27,217 nt of DNA from Oscillospiraceae bacterium (GTDB lineage: Bacteria; Bacillota; Clostridia; Oscillospirales; Ruminococcaceae). Of this stretch, positions 13,629-22,140 are shown piece by piece. The position numbers were made by a program, and so were the translations under genes. The notes beneath the pieces were generated by a model, which was not told the DNA's origin, did not search any database, and saw nothing but the letters and a program-made list of their open reading frames with translations. How positions within the stretch are numbered: position 1 is the first letter of the stretch; each line of letters starts with the position of its first letter. The stretch is taken from NCBI GenBank assembly GCA_020024475.1, contig JAHHTS010000032.1:1-27217 (forward strand), written 5' to 3'.

Positions 13629-15383
13629 ATGGATATGGTTAAAGTAAAAGTTAACGGAATTGAAGTAGAAGTACCTGATGGTTCCACAATTCTCGAAGCA
13701 GCTCGTAAAGCTGGGATTGATATTCCAACACTTTGCTACTTGAAAGATATAAATGAAATCGGCGCTTGCCGTATGTGTGTAGTTGAGGTAAAAGGAACAA
13801 AAGGGCTTGTTACCGCTTGTGTATACCCAGTTTCTGACGGAATGGAAGTTATAACTAACTCTAAAAAAGTGCAAGATGCAAGAAAAATGAATCTGGAGCT
13901 AGTACTTTCAACCCATAAACAAGATTGTTTGGGCTGTTTAAGAAGTGGTAATTGCGAATTACAGAAGCTAGCAAGAGACTATGGTATTACAGATACAAAG
14001 GCATGGGAAGGCGAAAAGTTAGAATGGCCAATTGATAATTCGGCGGCACATATGTACCGTGATAATTCAAAATGTATTCTTTGCCGTCGATGTGTGGCAG
14101 CTTGTAGTGCTATTCAGGGTGTAGGTGTTATTGGTGCGAACGAACGTGGCTTTGAAACACATATTGGTTGTGCATTTGAACAGCAACTAAATAATACAAG
14201 TTGTGTAAGTTGTGGACAGTGTATAGTTGTTTGTCCTACTGGTGCAATTGCTGAAAAAGATGATACAGATAAAGTTTGGGATGCTCTCAACGACCCAACA
14301 AAATATGTTATTGTTCAAACTGCACCGTCTATTCGTGCAACTCTAGGCGAATCGTTCAATATGCCTGTCGGAACAAATGTGCAGGGCAAAATGGTTGCAG
14401 CAGCTCGTCGACTTGGGTTCGACAGAGTATTTGACACAGATTTTGCAGCCGATCTCACCATTATGGAAGAAGCAACAGAGTTTCTTGAAAGAATGAAAAA
14501 TGGCGGGACACTCCCACTTATCACATCATGTTCACCAGGTTGGGTAAAATACTGTGAAACATTCTTCCCGGAATTTATCCCTAATCTTTCAAGTTGTAAG
14601 AGCCCGCAACAGATGTTTGGTTCTATTGCAAAGACATACTATGCACAGAAAATGGGTATCGCTCCTGAAGACTTAGTTGTTGTTGCGGTTATGCCATGCG
14701 TTGCAAAGAAATTTGAGGTTGGTCGTAATGATATGTCAGCGGCTGGCGAAGGTATCTCTGATGTGGATATTGCGATTACTACTAGAGAATTCTCACGAAT
14801 GATAGAAAAAGCAGGTATTAGATTTGATATGCTTCCAGACGAAGAATTTGATAGACTTATGGGTGAAGCAACTGGCGCCGGGCATATTTTTGGTGCATCT
14901 GGTGGTGTAATGGAAGCAGCACTGAGAACAGCGGCAGAAGTTTTGACAGGCAAAGAACTAGAAAAACCTGAATTTATGGAAGTACGTGGTACGGATAAAG
15001 GAATTAAAGAGGCTGTTTATACACTGGCAGGGCAAACAATTAGAGTATGTGCAGTTTCTGGACTTGCAAATGCAAAAGAAGTTCTTACAAGAATTAAAAA
15101 CGGAGAAACAGATTATGACTTTATAGAAATTATGGCTTGTCCAGGTGGATGTATAAACGGTGGAGGTCAGCCGATACAGCCAGCAAGCGTAAGAAACTTT
15201 GTAGACCTAAAAGGCCTTCGTGCGAAGGCTTTGTATACGCAAGATGAAAAATCTGTGCTTAGAAAGAGCCACGAAAATCCAGAAATTAAAGCAGTTTACG
15301 AAGAATTTCTTGGTAAACCAGGAAGTCATAAAGCACATGAAATTCTTCATACAAGCTATGTAGCAAGACCTGTAAATTATTAA
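13629..15383 (+). CDS. hydA: Electron-bifurcating [FeFe]-hydrogenase catalytic subunit A
   Basis: The 584-residue H2-forming subunit. Domains: plant-type [2Fe-2S] (Cys36, 47, 50, 64); the His-Cys3 [4Fe-4S] site (His96, Cys100, 103, 109); two ferredoxin [4Fe-4S] clusters (Cys149, 152, 155, 159 and 192, 195, 198, 202); the H-cluster domain from about 220; and a C-terminal small-subunit-like helix region. H-cluster motifs are TSCSPGW (299-305), MPCVAKKFE (355-363) and MACPGGCINGGGQP (502-515, Cys504 and Cys508). The first motif has Ser where several well-studied enzymes have a second Cys. The first ATG is kept because AGGAGG at 13612 precedes it; a second ATG two codons on is possible. Maturation genes hydE, hydF and hydG are not in the window. 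Confidence 0.96.
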   Translation: MDMVKVKVNGIEVEVPDGSTILEAARKAGIDIPTLCYLKDINEIGACRMCVVEVKGTKGLVTACVYPVSDGMEVITNSKKVQDARKMNLELVLSTHKQDCLGCLRSGNCELQKLARDYGITDTKAWEGEKLEWPIDNSAAHMYRDNSKCILCRRCVAACSAIQGVGVIGANERGFETHIGCAFEQQLNNTSCVSCGQCIVVCPTGAIAEKDDTDKVWDALNDPTKYVIVQTAPSIRATLGESFNMPVGTNVQGKMVAAARRLGFDRVFDTDFAADLTIMEEATEFLERMKNGGTLPLITSCSPGWVKYCETFFPEFIPNLSSCKSPQQMFGSIAKTYYAQKMGIAPEDLVVVAVMPCVAKKFEVGRNDMSAAGEGISDVDIAITTREFSRMIEKAGIRFDMLPDEEFDRLMGEATGAGHIFGASGGVMEAALRTAAEVLTGKELEKPEFMEVRGTDKGIKEAVYTLAGQTIRVCAVSGLANAKEVLTRIKNGETDYDFIEIMACPGGCINGGGQPIQPASVRNFVDLKGLRAKALYTQDEKSVLRKSHENPEIKAVYEEFLGKPGSHKAHEILHTSYVARPVNY

Positions 15384-15410
15384 AATAATTTACATATTAA
15401 CTCCATAACA

Positions 15411-15445
15411 AAAGAGGAACTTATCATAGAGATAAGTTCCTCTTT
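15411..15445 (+). terminator. intrinsic terminator of the hydrogenase operon
   Basis: AAAGAGGAACTTATC (15411-15425) pairs perfectly with GATAAGTTCCTCTTT (15431-15445) around the loop ATAGA. The T tract on the plus strand is short (CTTT, then CTGCTTT), so termination may be partial; the ung gene converging from the other side ends 80 bases on. Confidence 0.8.
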
Positions 15446-15524
15446 CTGCTTTAAAAATTTCATTATAAATCAAAATAAATATAAAATTAAAATTTTTTCA
15501 TAATACATAATTCGTATTTTAGTT

Positions 15525-16196
15525 TTATTTTATTGACCAGTCTATAGGAGACATACCGTTTTCAGAAAGAAACTTGTTTGCTAACTTAAAGTGGTTGCAC
15601 CCAAAAAAACCACGATATGCAGATAATGGGCTAGGATGAGGGGATGTTAAAACAAGGTGTTTTGATTTATCGATAAAAACACTTTTTTTTATTGCATTGC
15701 TACCCCAAAGTAGAAAAACACATGGCTTTTCTCTTTCATTTATTTTTTTTATAACATTATCTGTGAATATTTGCCATCCAGCATCTTTATGACTGTTTGC
15801 GTTATGTGCACGAACGGTAAGTGTTGTGTTTAAAAGAAGCACACCTTGTTTTGCCCAGCTTGTAAGACATCCGTAGTCTTTAGGCATGAGTATATCATAT
15901 TCCGCTTCAATTTCTTTAAATATATTCACGAGTGATGGTGGAGGAGCAACGCCTTTTTGAACTGAAAATGCAAGTCCATGGGCTTGATTAGGCCCATGAT
16001 AAGGGTCTTGACCTAAGATTACGACCTTTACATCTGAGTATGCAGTGTATTTCAAAGCATTGAAAATATCATACATATTAGGATAAATAACATGATGAGA
16101 ATATTCATCTTTTAAAAAATAGTGGAGTTTCACATAGTAGTCTTTTTCAAATTCGCCTTTTAAAATTTTGTCCCAATCATTATTAAAATGTACCAT
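15525..16196 (-). CDS. ung: uracil-DNA glycosylase (family 1)
   Basis: A 223-residue monofunctional glycosylase that removes uracil from DNA to start base-excision repair. The water-activating motif GQDPYHG (62-68, Asp64), uracil-pocket residues PPPSLVNIF (85-93), the LLLNTTLTVR segment and the DNA-intercalation loop HPSPLSAYRG (His187) are all present. The length is standard. The ATG has GAGGTG seven bases upstream and a good promoter. It is transcribed alone. Its role fits a cell that produces dUMP by the two deaminases encoded at 4966-6022, although this is only a thematic link. Confidence 0.96.
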   Translation of the reverse strand: MVHFNNDWDKILKGEFEKDYYVKLHYFLKDEYSHHVIYPNMYDIFNALKYTAYSDVKVVILGQDPYHGPNQAHGLAFSVQKGVAPPPSLVNIFKEIEAEYDILMPKDYGCLTSWAKQGVLLLNTTLTVRAHNANSHKDAGWQIFTDNVIKKINEREKPCVFLLWGSNAIKKSVFIDKSKHLVLTSPHPSPLSAYRGFFGCNHFKLANKFLSENGMSPIDWSIK

Positions 16197-16231
16197 GATT
16201 CACCTCGTAAAAATTTATAATAATATTATAA

Positions 16232-16260
16232 ATTATAGAATAAAAAAAACAAGTAATCAA
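16232..16260 (-). promoter_or_regulatory. sigma-A promoter for ung
   Basis: Minus strand: TTGATT (16260-16255), 17-base spacer, TATAAT (16237-16232). The start would be near 16225, about 29 bases before the ATG. Confidence 0.65.
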
Positions 16261-16358
16261 ATTTTATTGTGAAATTTTTAGAAAATCGCAAAATTCTCTT
16301 TTATTTTTGCTTACAATATGATAAAATACAACTAAAAGTTGTCTAAGGTGGTGGTATA

Positions 16359-16850
16359 ATGAAAGAATATAGCTGTTGTTTTACAGGTCACAGAAAAATA
16401 TCTGAAAATGAGTATTATAAAGTAATGTTTTTGCTTAGGCAGACAATAGAGCAGAAAATAAAAGAAGGGTATAAATTTTTTTGTGCTGGTGGGGCACTTG
16501 GTTTTGATACAATGGCAGCCATGACAGTATTAAAACTTAAAGAACAGTATCCACATATTCAGTTGCATTTGTATCTTCCATGCGTGGAGCAAGCGCAAAA
16601 ATGGTCAGAGCAAGCAAAAAAAAGGTATGAAACAATTAAACAGCAGAGCAATCTTATAGTATATGTATCACACAATTACACAAATGATTGTATGTTAAAA
16701 AGGAATAGGACTCTTGTAGATAAATCATCTTTTTGTATTGCTTATTGTAATCAATCAAAAGGCGGAACAGTATATACCATGAATTATGCAAAAGAACATA
16801 ATGTATCAGTTATAAATATTGCTAACAATATAAGCATGGGGACATTTTAA
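16359..16850 (+). CDS. SLOG-family protein (DUF1273/YspA-like)
   Basis: A 163-residue protein with a Rossmann-like SLOG fold, related to DprA and lysine-decarboxylase-like proteins that bind nucleotide-type ligands. Landmarks are CCFTGHRK (6-13), the glycine motif FCAGGALGFDTMAA (41-54), the middle LYLPCVEQAQKW, and KGGTVYTMNYA near the end. It is small and soluble, with no membrane segment. A possible ribosome site is AAGGTGG at 16346-16352. It sits alone between ung and a CoA-disulfide reductase gene. SLOG proteins are proposed sensors or processors of nucleotide derivatives; the ligand here is unknown. Confidence 0.85.
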   Translation: MKEYSCCFTGHRKISENEYYKVMFLLRQTIEQKIKEGYKFFCAGGALGFDTMAAMTVLKLKEQYPHIQLHLYLPCVEQAQKWSEQAKKRYETIKQQSNLIVYVSHNYTNDCMLKRNRTLVDKSSFCIAYCNQSKGGTVYTMNYAKEHNVSVINIANNISMGTF

Positions 16851-16884
16851 ATATTGATTTATTACTTAATGTATATGGCTATAA

Positions 16885-16916
16885 AAAATGAGCGTATCTT
16901 AGGATACACTCATTTT
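16885..16916. terminator. intrinsic terminator between the SLOG and CoADR genes
   Basis: AAAATGAG-C-GTATC (16885-16898) pairs with GATAC-A-CTCATTTT (16903-16916) with one C-A mismatch and a four-base loop, flanked by an A tract and T-rich DNA. It can serve both converging genes. Confidence 0.8.
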
Positions 16917-16934
16917 ATTTTGTTTATTAAAGTT

Positions 16935-18632
16935 TTATTTTACATTAAATTCAGGTCTTGCACAGTTTGAAGTGATTTCATTTTCTTTTGCTATTTCGTG
17001 CAAATCTGCTTGCCACATCGTGTACCACATCCAAGAACCAAATATATTATAGCAGTTGAAGCCTTTTTGTGAAAGAATTCGTTCAGCAACATAAGCACGC
17101 AAACCACTTTGGCAATGAATATAAACAGGTTTTGATTTGTCCAGTTCATTTATTCTAGATCTCAATTCATGTAGAGGTATATTGATAAATCCTGGAACAT
17201 TACCTGATTCGTACTCTTGTTCCGTTCTTACATCTAGTTTTATAACTTCATTACCCATAGCAAGAACTTCTTCAAAAGTAGCAACTTTGCTTTCGCCTAA
17301 TACAACATTTTCGCCGACATAACCAGCCATGTTGATAGGGTCTTTAGCAGATGAAAATGGAGGAGCATATGCAAGTTCAAGCTGATGTAAATCAAATACA
17401 GTCATACCAGCTCTAATTGCAACTGCGAGAATATCAATACGTTTATCCACGCCACTAAAACCAACAATTTGACCACCTAAAACTTTGCCTTCGCCTTTTG
17501 TATACAAAAGTTTAACTGACATCATTTCAGGATTAGGATAATAACCAGCATGGCTATTTGTTGCAGAGAATGACTTGTGATAGTCTATGCCAAGACGTAT
17601 GCAGTCTTTTTCTGTAAGACCTGTTGAAGCAACAGTCATGTCAAAAACTTTTGCTATACTTGTGCCTTGAGTGCCATTATATTTGGTTTTTCTACCATTG
17701 ATGTTATCTGCAACAATACGAGCTTGTTTATTTGCCGGACCAGCAAGCGGAATAACAGTATGCTCGCCAGAAACAAAGTTCTTAACACCGATGGCATCGC
17801 CTACTGCCCAAATACCATCGACATTTGTGTGCAAATAATCGTCCACAATAATTTCTCCGCGTTTACCTAATTCAACGCCGCTACCTTCAAGAAAAGCGGT
17901 AGCAGGGCGAACACCAATTGACATAACTACCATATCGCAAGGTATAAATCCACCATCAGCTAAAGCAACGCCATCGTTTTTAATTTCACTAGCCATTTTC
18001 CCAGTTGCCAAATGAACACCTTTTGAACGAACATGACCATGTAGTCCATGAGACATATCTTTATCAATATTAGGCATAATGTGTTCACCGGCTTCGATAA
18101 TAGTTACATCCAAACCAGCTTCTTTCAGGTTTTCGGCTACTTCAATACCGATGAATCCACCACCTATAACACAAGCTGTTTTTGGGTGCTTTTCATCAAG
18201 AAAATCCTTGATAGCGTAAGTATCAGGAATATTTCTCATTGTAAAAACAGGCATTTCTTTGCTTATTTCCATTCTTGGTATTATTGGCACAGCACCAGGA
18301 GAGAGAACTAATTCATCGTAAGACAAATCATATTCCGTGTTCTCTTTAAGGTTTTTAACATGAACTATTTTGTTGTTGCTATCAATTGAAACAGCTTCGC
18401 TAAAAACTCTTACATCAACATTAAAACGACCATTAAAGCTCTCTGGAGTTTGTACGAGGAGCTTTTCTTTTTCGCTGATAACTCCGCTTAAATAATAAGG
18501 CAAACCACAGTTTGCAAAAGAAATGAATTCGCCTTTTTCAAGCATAATGATTTCTGCTTCTTCGTCGAGACGTCTAAGTCTTGCTGCAGCACCAGCCCCC
18601 CCAGCAACGCCACCGATAATAACATATTTCAT
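16935..18632 (-). CDS. CoA-disulfide reductase/NADH oxidase-type flavoprotein fused to rhodanese (CoADR-RHD)
   Basis: A 565-residue FAD-dependent pyridine-nucleotide disulfide oxidoreductase with a C-terminal rhodanese domain. The FAD motif is IIGGVAGGAGAAARL (5-19), and the redox Cys42 lies in SFANCGLPYYLSG. The NAD(P) motif is ACVIGGGFIGIEVAENL, and the second FAD motif is VDGIWAVGDA. The rhodanese domain runs from about 465, with active Cys507 in YIHCQSGLRAY. The order and length match the CoADR-RHD family, which reduces CoA disulfide or persulfide and polysulfide with NAD(P)H. It probably protects thiols or handles sulfane sulfur in an anaerobe. It has its own strong promoter. Exact substrate is not determined. 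Confidence 0.92.
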   Translation of the reverse strand: MKYVIIGGVAGGAGAAARLRRLDEEAEIIMLEKGEFISFANCGLPYYLSGVISEKEKLLVQTPESFNGRFNVDVRVFSEAVSIDSNNKIVHVKNLKENTEYDLSYDELVLSPGAVPIIPRMEISKEMPVFTMRNIPDTYAIKDFLDEKHPKTACVIGGGFIGIEVAENLKEAGLDVTIIEAGEHIMPNIDKDMSHGLHGHVRSKGVHLATGKMASEIKNDGVALADGGFIPCDMVVMSIGVRPATAFLEGSGVELGKRGEIIVDDYLHTNVDGIWAVGDAIGVKNFVSGEHTVIPLAGPANKQARIVADNINGRKTKYNGTQGTSIAKVFDMTVASTGLTEKDCIRLGIDYHKSFSATNSHAGYYPNPEMMSVKLLYTKGEGKVLGGQIVGFSGVDKRIDILAVAIRAGMTVFDLHQLELAYAPPFSSAKDPINMAGYVGENVVLGESKVATFEEVLAMGNEVIKLDVRTEQEYESGNVPGFINIPLHELRSRINELDKSKPVYIHCQSGLRAYVAERILSQKGFNCYNIFGSWMWYTMWQADLHEIAKENEITSNCARPEFNVK

Positions 18633-18679
18633 AGTTAACCTCCGAATTTATTTATTAAAATAAATTTATATATAATATT

Positions 18680-18708
18680 ATTATCATAAATTAAGTACAC
18701 TTTGTCAA
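18680..18708 (-). promoter_or_regulatory. sigma-A promoter for the CoADR-RHD gene
   Basis: Minus strand: TTGACA (18708-18703), 17-base spacer, GATAAT (18685-18680), with the start near 18673. This is close to full consensus. The ATG follows about 40 bases later, with GGAGG-like GGAGGTTAAC before it. Confidence 0.75.
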
Positions 18709-18793
18709 TAAAATTAAAAAAATTTGTTAAATTTACCTAAATTTGTACACCCATAAAATACAAATCGAACATTTGTTTAATTTGATATTTTAT

Positions 18794-18821
18794 TTTTAAC
18801 AAATATATGTTAAAATATAAT
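18794..18821 (+). promoter_or_regulatory. lepA promoter with a perfect dyad in the spacer
   Basis: TTTTAACA (18794-18801) and TGTTAAAA (18808-18815) form a perfect 8-bp dyad around AATATA, directly abutting TATAAT at 18816-18821. No good -35 is present at 17 bases (TTTTTA). A dyad in this place is a plausible operator for lepA, or a site shared with the divergent redox gene. The binding protein is unknown. Confidence 0.5.
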
Positions 18822-18849
18822 GTAATTTATAAGCAATGGAGGAAAACTC

Positions 18850-20649
18850 TTGAAACAGGAAAATATCCGAAATTTTTGTATTATCGCACATATAGACCAC
18901 GGTAAAAGCACCTTAGCAGATAGAATTCTGGAAAAGACAGGAACAGTAGAAAAACGCCTTATGGAAGAACAGCTTCTGGACAATATGGACATTGAAAGAG
19001 AGAGAGGCATTACAATTAAGGCTCGTGCAGTTACACTTAACTATAAATCAAAAAAAGGCGAAGAATATGAATTTAACCTTATAGATACTCCAGGTCATGT
19101 TGACTTTGGCTATGAGGTAAGCCGTAGCCTGGCAGCTTGTGAAGGGGCCATATTGATTATTGATGCTTCACAGGGGATAGAGGCACAAACACTTGCGAAC
19201 ACTTATATGGCTGTAGAGCATAATCTTGAGCTTTTGCCAGTCCTTAACAAAATAGATCTTCCAAGTGCTGAACCTGAAAGAGTGGCACAGGAGGTCGAGG
19301 ATGTAATAGGTATTCCTTGTCTTGATGCACCACGAATAAGTGCAAAAATGGGAATAGGAATAGAAGATGTTCTTGAAAGATTGATAACAGATATACCAGC
19401 ACCTAAAGGTGATGTTGATAAACCATTGTCAGCTTTGATTTTTGATAGCTACTACGACTCTTATAAAGGTGTTATTGTTTATGTTCGTCTTATGGAAGGA
19501 AGGCTTAAGGCAGGTCAGAAAATTAAAATGATGCAAACAGGTGCAGAGTTTGATGTTGTTGAAGTCGGTCGTATGGGAGCAACTGAACTTGTTCCGTGTG
19601 CGGAATTAAAAGCTGGTGAAGTAGGGTATATAACAGCAAGCATTAAAAGTGTTCGAGACACACGCGTAGGTGATACAGTTACATTGGTTTCTAATCCAAC
19701 ATCAGAGGCACTTCCTGGCTATAAAAAGGTAACTCCTATGGTTTACTGTGGTATTTATCCAGCTGATGGTGCAAGATATGGCGATTTAAGGGATGCGCTC
19801 GATAAATTGCAATTAAATGATGCATCACTAACATTTGAGGCGGAAACATCAGTTGCACTAGGATTTGGTTTTCGCTGTGGTTTTCTTGGGCTTTTACATC
19901 TTGAAATCATTATCGAAAGACTGGAAAGAGAATTTGACCTTGATCTTGTAACAACGGCACCAAGTGTTGAATATAAACTCACATTGTCAGATGGCAGCAT
20001 AATGATGATTGATAACCCTACAAACTATCCAGATCCAGCTAAAATAGTTTCGAGTGAAGAACCTATGGTCGATGCGCATATTTATACACCAAAGGATTTT
20101 GTTGGTAGTCTTATGGAACTTTGTCAGGAAAGACGTGGTATCTTTAGAGATATGAAGTATCTTGATGAAACTCGTGTGGACCTACATTACGAATTGCCAC
20201 TTGGTGAAATTGTTTATGATTTCTTTGATTCTATTAAGAGTCGCAGCAAAGGTTATGCAAGTTACGAATACGAATTCAAAGAATTTACACAGAGTAAACT
20301 TGTTCGTCTTGATATGATGCTTAATGGCGAGATTGTAGACGCATTGTCACTTATAGTTCATGCAGATAAAGCTTATGATAGAGGTAGAAAAATAGCTGAA
20401 AAGTTGAAAGAAAATATTCCGAGACAGTTGTTTGAAGTTCCTATTCAGGCAGCGATAGGCGGTAAAGTAATTGCAAGGGAAACAGTAAAAGCAATGAGAA
20501 AAGATGTTCTTGCTAAATGTTACGGTGGTGATATTACCCGTAAAAAGAAACTTCTTGAAAAGCAGAAGGAAGGTAAGAAGAAAATGCGCCAGCTTGGTAC
20601 AGTTGAGGTTCCAAGTGAAGCATTTACGGCTGTTCTCAAACTTGATTAA
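18850..20649 (+). CDS. lepA: translation elongation factor 4 (LepA)
   Basis: A 599-residue ribosomal GTPase that binds the ribosome in place of EF-G and assists initiation or back-translocation. The P loop is AHIDHGKST (near 13-21), switch II is DTPGHVDFGYEVSRS, and the base-recognition motif is NKIDLP. The LepA-specific C-terminal domain ends in RQLGTVEVPSEAF. Gly replaces the usual Ser in HVDFSYEVSRS. The start is TTG at 18850 with GGAGG eight bases upstream, and it gives the expected N-terminus MKQENIRNFCIIAHIDHGK. The length is standard. It appears to be transcribed alone. Confidence 0.97.
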   Translation: MKQENIRNFCIIAHIDHGKSTLADRILEKTGTVEKRLMEEQLLDNMDIERERGITIKARAVTLNYKSKKGEEYEFNLIDTPGHVDFGYEVSRSLAACEGAILIIDASQGIEAQTLANTYMAVEHNLELLPVLNKIDLPSAEPERVAQEVEDVIGIPCLDAPRISAKMGIGIEDVLERLITDIPAPKGDVDKPLSALIFDSYYDSYKGVIVYVRLMEGRLKAGQKIKMMQTGAEFDVVEVGRMGATELVPCAELKAGEVGYITASIKSVRDTRVGDTVTLVSNPTSEALPGYKKVTPMVYCGIYPADGARYGDLRDALDKLQLNDASLTFEAETSVALGFGFRCGFLGLLHLEIIIERLEREFDLDLVTTAPSVEYKLTLSDGSIMMIDNPTNYPDPAKIVSSEEPMVDAHIYTPKDFVGSLMELCQERRGIFRDMKYLDETRVDLHYELPLGEIVYDFFDSIKSRSKGYASYEYEFKEFTQSKLVRLDMMLNGEIVDALSLIVHADKAYDRGRKIAEKLKENIPRQLFEVPIQAAIGGKVIARETVKAMRKDVLAKCYGGDITRKKKLLEKQKEGKKKMRQLGTVEVPSEAFTAVLKLD

Positions 20650-20959
20650 CCTAGTAAAAACATTAAATATACAAATCACCAATTTTATAAATTCTATATG
20701 TAAGAAAGATGTTATGAGTTGGATTAATATTGATGTTTCAATGAAAATTTTAGTTTTCTAATATGTTATATAAAAAATAAATGAGAATGTATATGAAAAA
20801 ATCAAGTATATCGGTAATATTGTTTGTATTTGTTGATATGTATTTTATTTGTTGTTTTTTATTCCTAGTTGGAAAATTAAATGTGAAATTGGCACTATGA
20901 CAGTGTTTATTGAACCATTCAAAATCTTTTATAAATTTGGATATATTTAATATTCATAA
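20650..20959. other. intergenic stretch after lepA; one weak small ORF
   Basis: This AT-rich gap holds no clear gene. One open frame at 20781-20900 (+) would encode 39 residues: two lysines near the start, then about 20 hydrophobic residues and a short tail, like a single-pass membrane peptide. It has no convincing ribosome site and no promoter that I can see, so I do not call it a gene. Confidence 0.6.
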
Positions 20960-20994
20960 AAAAGGTAGTGTATGAAATCCATACACTACCTTTT
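20960..20994. terminator. bidirectional intrinsic terminator
   Basis: A perfect 15-bp inverted repeat (20960-20974 and 20980-20994, core GGTAGTGTATG/CATACACTACC) has A4 on the left and T4 on the right and a five-base loop. It separates lepA (+) from the aroQ end of the minus-strand operon. Confidence 0.88.
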
Positions 20995-21031
20995 AATTTT
21001 ATCTATTTATAAAATGCACTTATAGTTATTT

Positions 21032-21301
21032 TTATTTAAGCGTTTCCTGGTATTCTTTACTCAGATCCATCATTTTTCTAAAGAATTCAAGGGCATATTG
21101 ACGATATTCGTCAGGAGTATTGTCAGCAACATTTTGCAAAATCGCTTCTTCTCTTTTTCGGTCGAGAGTAGGTAGGCCGTTGGCTTTTTTATATTGTGCA
21201 ACTTTTGCAGAAAGTTCCATTCTTTTTATAAAATTTAATAACATTTGGTTGTTTATAACATTTATTTCTTTTCGTATTTCTTCGAGATCAAGAATTTCCA
21301 T
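21032..21301 (-). CDS. chorismate mutase (AroQ type)
   Basis: An 89-residue all-helical AroQ-type chorismate mutase, converting chorismate to prephenate for Phe/Tyr synthesis. Active-site residues match the E. coli type closely: Arg10, Arg27, Lys38, Asp47, Arg50, Glu51, Ser81 and Gln85. The ATG follows directly on the TAA of the carboxypeptidase gene (TAAATG), with GGAGG upstream, so translation is coupled. It is free-standing, with no fused dehydratase or dehydrogenase, and no other aromatic-pathway gene is in the window. Some short AroQ-like proteins have other or secondary roles, so the activity is likely but not certain. Confidence 0.88.
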   Translation of the reverse strand: MEILDLEEIRKEINVINNQMLLNFIKRMELSAKVAQYKKANGLPTLDRKREEAILQNVADNTPDEYRQYALEFFRKMMDLSKEYQETLK

Positions 21302-22129
21302 TTATTGTTCCTCCCAAAATTCTTCGAGGGTTATTTCATTTTCCATGATATATTTAGCCACTTCCTTACCCACATATCGGTAGTGCCATGGTTCGTATGC
21401 GATTTCAGTTATGCTTTCCTTTGATTTAGGGTAACGAAGTATAAAGCCGTAATCGGTGCAATGTTCATAAAGCCATTTAAAGTGTTCTGTATTTTCAAAT
21501 TCTTGAGTTAAATCGTTATTTTTGTTATACCAAGTAGATGAAACTATATCAGCGGCAAGTCCCAGATTGTGTTCGCTTGTTCCCGGAATGGCAACCCACT
21601 TTGCCGCCTCTTCCTTTGCGGCTTCGTCGGTGTAACCCATTTTAATATATTCATTAGTCTTTCTGTCAAAAAGACCTTGTTGATATTTGATAGTGCGATA
21701 GGTGGAAACAAGATACATAGGGTAACCAGCAGCAGCCGCATCGTTAAGCATTGCTTCAAGGTTGTCAGCAGCGGTTATGCTAAAAAGCTTTCCAGTGCCT
21801 TTTATTTCTCTTGTTTCAACTTCAAAGTCATTATCCAGCTTGTTATGAGGATTTACTAGAGTGCAAAATTCATTTGGCGTAGGAGTGTTATTCAACGGAT
21901 TAATATACGCACTGTTGTTTTGATCAGAATTGGAAGAGGCATTATAAGTAATTGTAGAAGAGCTTGACTTGCTGTTAGACGATGAATCTACACCTTTGCC
22001 ACTTATAAGACTGATGAGTCCATTTATAGCGAAAACAATAATAAGAATAAAAACAACTAAAATAATAATGCTTCTAATTTGTTTTTGTCTGCGCATTTTT
22101 TTGCGCTTTTTAAAATTCTTTTTATCCAT
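21302..22129 (-). CDS. membrane-anchored D-Ala-D-Ala carboxypeptidase (VanY/M15B)
   Basis: A 275-residue type II membrane protein: a basic cytoplasmic N-terminus (KKRKKMRRQK), one membrane helix (about 19-42), a Ser-rich linker (50-66) and an extracellular M15B peptidase domain. Zinc ligands are His187 and Asp194 in SEHNLGLAADI and His249 in EPWHYRY. The substrate segment is VSTYRTIKYQQGLF (141-154). It would trim the terminal D-alanine from peptidoglycan stem peptides. No other vancomycin-resistance genes are present, so housekeeping wall remodelling is more likely than resistance. GGAGAG precedes the ATG. It lies between rsmE (11 bases) and the chorismate mutase gene (no gap). Confidence 0.92.
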   Translation of the reverse strand: MDKKNFKKRKKMRRQKQIRSIIILVVFILIIVFAINGLISLISGKGVDSSSNSKSSSSTITYNASSNSDQNNSAYINPLNNTPTPNEFCTLVNPHNKLDNDFEVETREIKGTGKLFSITAADNLEAMLNDAAAAGYPMYLVSTYRTIKYQQGLFDRKTNEYIKMGYTDEAAKEEAAKWVAIPGTSEHNLGLAADIVSSTWYNKNNDLTQEFENTEHFKWLYEHCTDYGFILRYPKSKESITEIAYEPWHYRYVGKEVAKYIMENEITLEEFWEEQ

Positions 22130-22140
22130 TATATCTCTCC

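Noticed and set aside
20504..20761. An 85-codon frame overlapping the end of lepA
   Set aside because: Most of it lies inside lepA in another frame, has no family resemblance and no ribosome site.
21302..22129. A vancomycin-resistance locus
   Set aside because: Only a VanY-type carboxypeptidase is present, with no vanH, vanA/B or vanX; the gene lies among ribosome-modification genes.
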